From contig CALGBY010000017.1 in NCBI GenBank assembly GCA_937886445.1, forward strand, positions 1 through 23,677: DNA of 23,677 bases, read 5' to 3'. The position numbers and the translations under genes were made by a program. Origin of the DNA: an uncultured Clostridia bacterium. Its GTDB lineage: Bacteria; Bacillota; Clostridia; Christensenellales; Aristaeellaceae. The stretch's first letter is position 1. Each line of letters opens with the position of its first letter. Of this stretch, positions 23,660-23,677 are shown piece by piece. Under the pieces are notes generated by a model. The model saw only the letters and a program-made list of their open reading frames with translations, was not told the DNA's origin and made no database searches.

Positions 23660-23677
23660 GGCGTCTTTTGCACAATC

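Noticed and set aside
23547..23677. T-box leader, suggested by AGAGAG followed by GTGGAAC near 23550
   Set aside because: The conserved T-box bulge sequence and terminator/antiterminator would lie beyond the window, and the stem I motifs do not line up convincingly.

Overview
The window is about 23.7 kb of GC-rich, gene-dense bacterial DNA with strong Shine-Dalgarno sites (AAGGAGG type), short gaps and 4-nt start/stop overlaps. The gene content (RecO, two VanW-family proteins, DUF1015, a YtqB/MnmM methyltransferase, a YwaF/TMEM164 membrane protein, MATE pumps) suggests a high-GC Clostridia-type Firmicute, probably a gut or rumen anaerobe. I cannot name a genus. No rRNA, tRNA, CRISPR array or complete mobile element is visible.

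Layout. (1) 81-4106, minus strand: an RNA-modification operon reading rluB, mnmM, DUF1015, rlmD, with a promoter near 4162-4190 and a terminator at 7-45. (2) 4340-7120, plus strand, divergent from the first: two tandem paralogous secreted SH3-VanW proteins followed by recO, with an extended -10 promoter and a terminator. (3) 7380-8765, plus strand: a MATE efflux gene whose promoter carries a perfect 17-bp palindrome. It ends at a bidirectional terminator at 8832-8874. (4) 8959-14582, minus strand: a probable operon of an Eis-like GNAT acetyltransferase, an MBL-fold hydrolase and a heterodimeric ABC exporter with one degenerate ATP site. (5) 14698-16158, minus strand: a second MATE gene with its own promoter and terminator. 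(6) 16337-22243, minus strand: a binding-protein-dependent importer (binding protein, ATPase, fused double permease) followed by an unusual zinc-finger/HAD fusion protein. (7) 22565-23296, minus strand: a YwaF-like membrane protein. The last ~320 bases hold no gene but do hold a plausible plus-strand promoter and structured sequence running off the end.

How the genes fit together. Regions 3-5 form an exporter-rich and modifying-enzyme-rich block (two MATE pumps, an ABC exporter pair, an acetyltransferase, a metallo-hydrolase) that looks like a xenobiotic-handling neighbourhood, although no substrate can be read from the sequence. Region 6 is a Fe3+/thiamine/spermidine-type importer by architecture, with unknown substrate. 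Two things stand out there. The permease ends in a soluble domain of about 65 residues that resembles the OB/cold-shock RNA-binding domain of transcription factor Rho. The downstream gene fuses a C2H2-like finger, a pRiA4b-ORF3-like segment and a zinc ribbon to a complete HAD phosphatase. Several intercistronic hairpins without U-tracts, including a 16-bp perfect palindrome between the binding-protein and ATPase genes, look like mRNA-processing or dispersed-repeat elements.
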